Assembly (NCBI GenBank): GCA_021738485.1
Contig: JAIPBX010000021.1
Location: 1-34,585, forward strand
Direction: 5' to 3'
Source of the DNA: Bacteroidales bacterium
GTDB lineage: Bacteria > Bacteroidota > Bacteroidia > Bacteroidales > JAIPAH01
DNA: 34,585 nt
A program made the position numbers and the translations under genes. Positions 32,237 to 34,585 of the stretch are shown piece after piece. Each line of letters starts with the position of its first letter. Within the stretch, counting starts at the first letter, position 1. The notes beneath the pieces were generated by a model, which did not search any database, was not told the origin of the DNA, and saw only the letters and a list, made by a program, of their open reading frames with translations.

Positions 32237-32599
32237 ATGGTAAAAAAAGTATTGATTGCATTTGGGGTTATTTTCGTTGGAGCGCTGGTTTTAGTTTTAA
32301 GGCCGGTTCCAATAGTGTCTGAAGATGAGGCACTTGTTAAAAAAGGCGTTGTTTCATCAATTTATGAAGGTGGGGTAAAGGATGTCGTTATTCATTTAGA
32401 GAATAGCAATCGCAGGTTTTATATAAACCGGGGATTAGAGAAGGGGCTTAAACTGAAATCATTGCAAGAAAAATTAGTTGGTGAAAAGGTAACGCTGAAG
32501 TATCCTGAATACTGGACGCCCCTGGACTGGAATAATAAAACCAGGCACGTGTCAAAAGTTGAAACAGAAGATGAGGTGATATTCAATGAATTAAAATAA
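32237..32599 (+). CDS. Small membrane-anchored protein, hypothetical
   Basis: 120 residues with an N-terminal hydrophobic segment 'VLIAFGVIFVGALVLVLRPV' (residues 5-24), probably an anchor or uncleaved signal, then a mostly beta domain ('GVVSSIYEGGVKDVVIHLEN', 'VGEKVTLKYPEYWTPLDW'). No family recognised; the short strands could make an OB-like fold. The start codon is 5 bases after the end of repeat C. The next lipoprotein is 30 bases downstream, so co-transcription is likely. Confidence 0.55.
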   Translation: MVKKVLIAFGVIFVGALVLVLRPVPIVSEDEALVKKGVVSSIYEGGVKDVVIHLENSNRRFYINRGLEKGLKLKSLQEKLVGEKVTLKYPEYWTPLDWNNKTRHVSKVETEDEVIFNELK

Positions 32600-32629
32600 T
32601 GAAAGGCTTTAAATAAACAACAAAAATAA

Positions 32630-33007
32630 ATGAAACTGCCCCTTACACTGATAACCGTTTTGAACTTCAGCTTATTCACTGCCATTATTCTTTTAGCAGG
32701 TTGTGAGCATGAGGAAACAGAGTTTTCGCAGTTTAACGTGACGGTAGAAGGAAAAGGCGTGGATTGCGGCGACCTGTATCTTATTAAGGTAAATAACAAC
32801 CTGGAGGGGCTGTACAGGATAACCGGCCGGGAAAGCTGGCAAACCTGCTATGCATATGGTTTGGCAGAAAAGTATAAGGTGGAAGGCAAAAAGCTTTTGG
32901 TTGAGCTGCGTGCACCCCGAAAAAGTGAGCTTTACGCCTGTACAACATTGGGACCCGGATATCCTTGGGTTACAGTAGTTGAAGTGATAAATGCAACGAA
33001 TGAATAA
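32630..33007 (+). CDS. Lipoprotein, hypothetical
   Basis: 125 residues. Signal peptide with lipobox 'FTAIILLAGC' (Cys at about 25), then 'EHEETEFSQFNVTVEGKGVD'. The remaining 90 residues are beta-rich with four Cys ('VDCGDLYLI', 'SWQTCYAYGL', 'ELYACTTLGP') that may form disulfides, and end '...TVVEVINATNE'. Unknown family. Lies in a run of three or four small lipoprotein or membrane genes on the same strand. Confidence 0.55.
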   Translation: MKLPLTLITVLNFSLFTAIILLAGCEHEETEFSQFNVTVEGKGVDCGDLYLIKVNNNLEGLYRITGRESWQTCYAYGLAEKYKVEGKKLLVELRAPRKSELYACTTLGPGYPWVTVVEVINATNE

Positions 33008-33093
33008 AAAAACATCTGCTCTACTATTCAGAATACCCTGGTATAAGTAACAATACATAACTACTTGATTCGTTAATCCTTAAAAACAAATCT

Positions 33094-33561
33094 ATGAAAC
33101 CCCATTATTTCATATTCATCATACTTTTAGTCCTATTTGCCGGTTGTGAAAAAGATAATGATGAAAAAGAATTTTTGTTAAACAATGTTCAGGTGGATGA
33201 ATACTATGATTCAGAAATTCTTAATAACCCGTATTTTGATATGTACGGAAAATGGAAATTATTCGGAATAACCGGAGGAATTCATGGCAATGGACATGAG
33301 CTAAACTTTGACTTTTTCACGATGAAAAAATTTGGAATTTATGGCTTCATCAGGAATGATTCTATCCTCGAATATGGTAGAATATCCATTGACCAACAAA
33401 CAGCAGATACCTTATTAATAAGGCTGATTCCGGATGAGGATTCTGATAATATATTTATGACTGATAATGAGAAATATGTGAAATTAAATGCAAAAGATTC
33501 ATTGAATTTAGTCTCACCCTGTTGCGACAGATTTGATTATCATTTTGAGAGAGCAGAATAA
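33094..33561 (+). CDS. Lipoprotein, lipocalin-like in layout
   Basis: 155 residues. Lipoprotein signal 'YFIFIILLVLFAGC' (Cys at 18), then an acidic 'EKDNDEKEFLL'. Then strands 'GKWKLFGITGGI', 'NFDFFTMKKFGIYGFIRND', 'EYGRISIDQQTADTLLIRLI', ending 'VSPCCDRFDYHFERAE'. The 'GkWkL..i.gG....' start and strand pattern resemble small Bacteroidota lipocalin-like lipoproteins. Cys pair near the end. Function unknown. A terminator-like hairpin follows at 33675. Confidence 0.55.
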   Translation: MKPHYFIFIILLVLFAGCEKDNDEKEFLLNNVQVDEYYDSEILNNPYFDMYGKWKLFGITGGIHGNGHELNFDFFTMKKFGIYGFIRNDSILEYGRISIDQQTADTLLIRLIPDEDSDNIFMTDNEKYVKLNAKDSLNLVSPCCDRFDYHFERAE

Positions 33562-33674
33562 AGTACAAACATGCAGCCTAATCTCTTGGATTTAAGTAAA
33601 AAGCCAATTTATCACCGGATAGAAGACAATCTGAAAATCCTTTACCACATAGGTTTTACAGTGTGGCGATTTAG

Positions 33675-33703
33675 TAACCGGTTTGCAACCCGGTTATTTT
33701 TTT
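33675..33703 (+). terminator. Rho-independent terminator
   Basis: TAACCGG/CCGGTTA stem, 8-base loop, and a run of T (33697-33703). Ends the lipoprotein transcript and isolates the next T9SS gene. Confidence 0.75.
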
Positions 33704-33752
33704 ATTATCTTTATTACTGACAATGGTAAAATGGCATTAAACTTAAGATAAA

Positions 33753-34585
33753 ATGAAACCCATCAAACTTATTATTTTAATCGCAGGATTTTTAGTTCAT
33801 TTGACCGGTTATGGGCAAAGTGATACCATTCTTAAAAAAGAACATGTAAACATGGCTACCTTAATCGTCGATTACGATACATATGCGTTTGACGGGGGCA
33901 ATATATCCTATTATTCATGTTCAGATTGTCCCAATGACAGTATCCCCTTTTCCATTGATTTTTATCCGCCGGGTGATTTCGGGGGAATCACATTTAAGTT
34001 ACATTCCACGTCAGATACCGTATTTGACGCAGGTATTATCTGGATGGGAACAGGGGAAATTGCGCAGCCAAAAGATTTTGATACCACATACTCTTTTGAC
34101 TATTCCGGATCAAACACAGGAAAGCCTCATGACATGAGATACATTCATGTTGACGGTACGAGGATGAACGATTCCAGTCTCAAAAAAAAGGCCGATTCAG
34201 CCTGGAACGTAATTGATTCATTGGCAATAACCCACATCTTCGGCGATAAGGATTTTGAAGCTGCCATTTATCTATATCCACCCAGAGTTGGATTGTTTGA
34301 CCCAAGCGCTGCTAAATGGATCATCTTTTTATATTACAATGACAGAACGAATGCTATAGACCATATTGCTAATCATAAGGGTAGTATATATCTGTATCCG
34401 AATCCAACAGAGGGTGACTTAACGGTTAAAACAGATTTTAACTCCACAAATACCAAACATTACAAAATTTTCGATCCGTCGGGTAAGATACGTGATAAAG
34501 GGCAATTTGAAGGGAATACCTATCAGCTTGATTTGTCTTCATTTGCTGCCGGTCTGTATTATATGACCCTGATTGATGATAAGGG
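33753..34585 (+). CDS. T9SS cargo protein, 3' end cut by window edge
   Basis: The ATG at 33753 opens a frame that continues to the window end (277 residues visible). Signal peptide 'MKPIKLIILIAGFLVHLTGY' with cut after 'GQ'. A beta-sandwich-like body follows ('FSIDFYPPGDFGGITFKLHS', 'DAGIIWMGTGEIAQPKDFD'), with no family recognised. From about residue 208, 'IYLYPNPTEGDLTVKTDFN' to 'AAGLYYMTLIDDKG' is a T9SS type A sorting domain, nearly complete at the edge. Only a few residues should be missing. Likely a surface or secreted protein. Confidence 0.85.
   Translation, partial: MKPIKLIILIAGFLVHLTGYGQSDTILKKEHVNMATLIVDYDTYAFDGGNISYYSCSDCPNDSIPFSIDFYPPGDFGGITFKLHSTSDTVFDAGIIWMGTGEIAQPKDFDTTYSFDYSGSNTGKPHDMRYIHVDGTRMNDSSLKKKADSAWNVIDSLAITHIFGDKDFEAAIYLYPPRVGLFDPSAAKWIIFLYYNDRTNAIDHIANHKGSIYLYPNPTEGDLTVKTDFNSTNTKHYKIFDPSGKIRDKGQFEGNTYQLDLSSFAAGLYYMTLIDDK

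Noticed and set aside
1-34585. CRISPR arrays, tRNA and rRNA genes
   Set aside because: No regularly spaced direct repeats with unique spacers, and no cloverleaf or rRNA-like conserved stretch, were seen on reading both strands.

Overview
The window looks like a chromosome segment of a Bacteroidota bacterium, probably Bacteroidales/Marinilabiliales-like; I cannot name a genus. Reasons: five proteins carry a type IX secretion (T9SS) C-terminal sorting domain; several short lipoproteins have a lipobox followed by acidic/Lys residues; SD sequences are weak; several starts follow Bacteroidota-type -7 elements (TAnnTTTG); and SusC-free house genes are mixed with repeat-rich, AT-rich gaps. No rRNA, tRNA, CRISPR array, integrase or transposase was seen.

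Layout. 1-866: end of a NucS-like (DUF91) nuclease-fold protein, then a DUF4160/DUF2442 pair. 867-1708: gene-free, packed with repeats. 1709-11858: cell-surface block, with a two-gene operon (T9SS protein plus a long 'SFNYQAVARD' secreted protein), a membrane class III nucleotidyl cyclase, an IgGFc-binding-like T9SS protein, a 999-residue FG-GAP/Hydin-like T9SS protein and an SdiA-regulated-type propeller. 11975-13610: an HD-domain/Pycsar-TM fusion and a LapA-like protein. 13789-19372: TetR regulator plus TolC, HlyD and two ABC-2 permeases, an export operon without its own ATPase. 19457-20425: Gfo/Idh/MocA oxidoreductase. 20426-21287: a nest of inverted-repeat elements. 21288-24202: LA_2272-repeat protein, SBBP-repeat T9SS protein, DsrE protein. 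24273-34585: accessory region of single small genes (esterase, metalloprotease-like lipoprotein, YhcG/DUF1016 nuclease-fold protein, E2-type acyltransferase, membrane protein, homocysteine methyltransferase, small lipoproteins) separated by recurrent repeats and two gene remnants; a T9SS cargo gene runs off the end.

The clearest unexplained signal is the set of at least four dispersed non-coding repeat families that recur between 867-1650, 20.5-21.1 kb and 24.6-32.2 kb. One (about 165-210 bp) fills whole gaps exactly between a stop and the next start and seems to supply a start codon to a downstream gene; another (about 110-135 bp) looks like a cassette-boundary element with inverted ends. 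The most interesting protein is the HD + coiled coil + Pycsar-type transmembrane effector fusion at 11975-13171, which has no cyclase next to it; an orphan membrane cyclase lies 7 kb away. All family names come from reading the translated sequence without a search.
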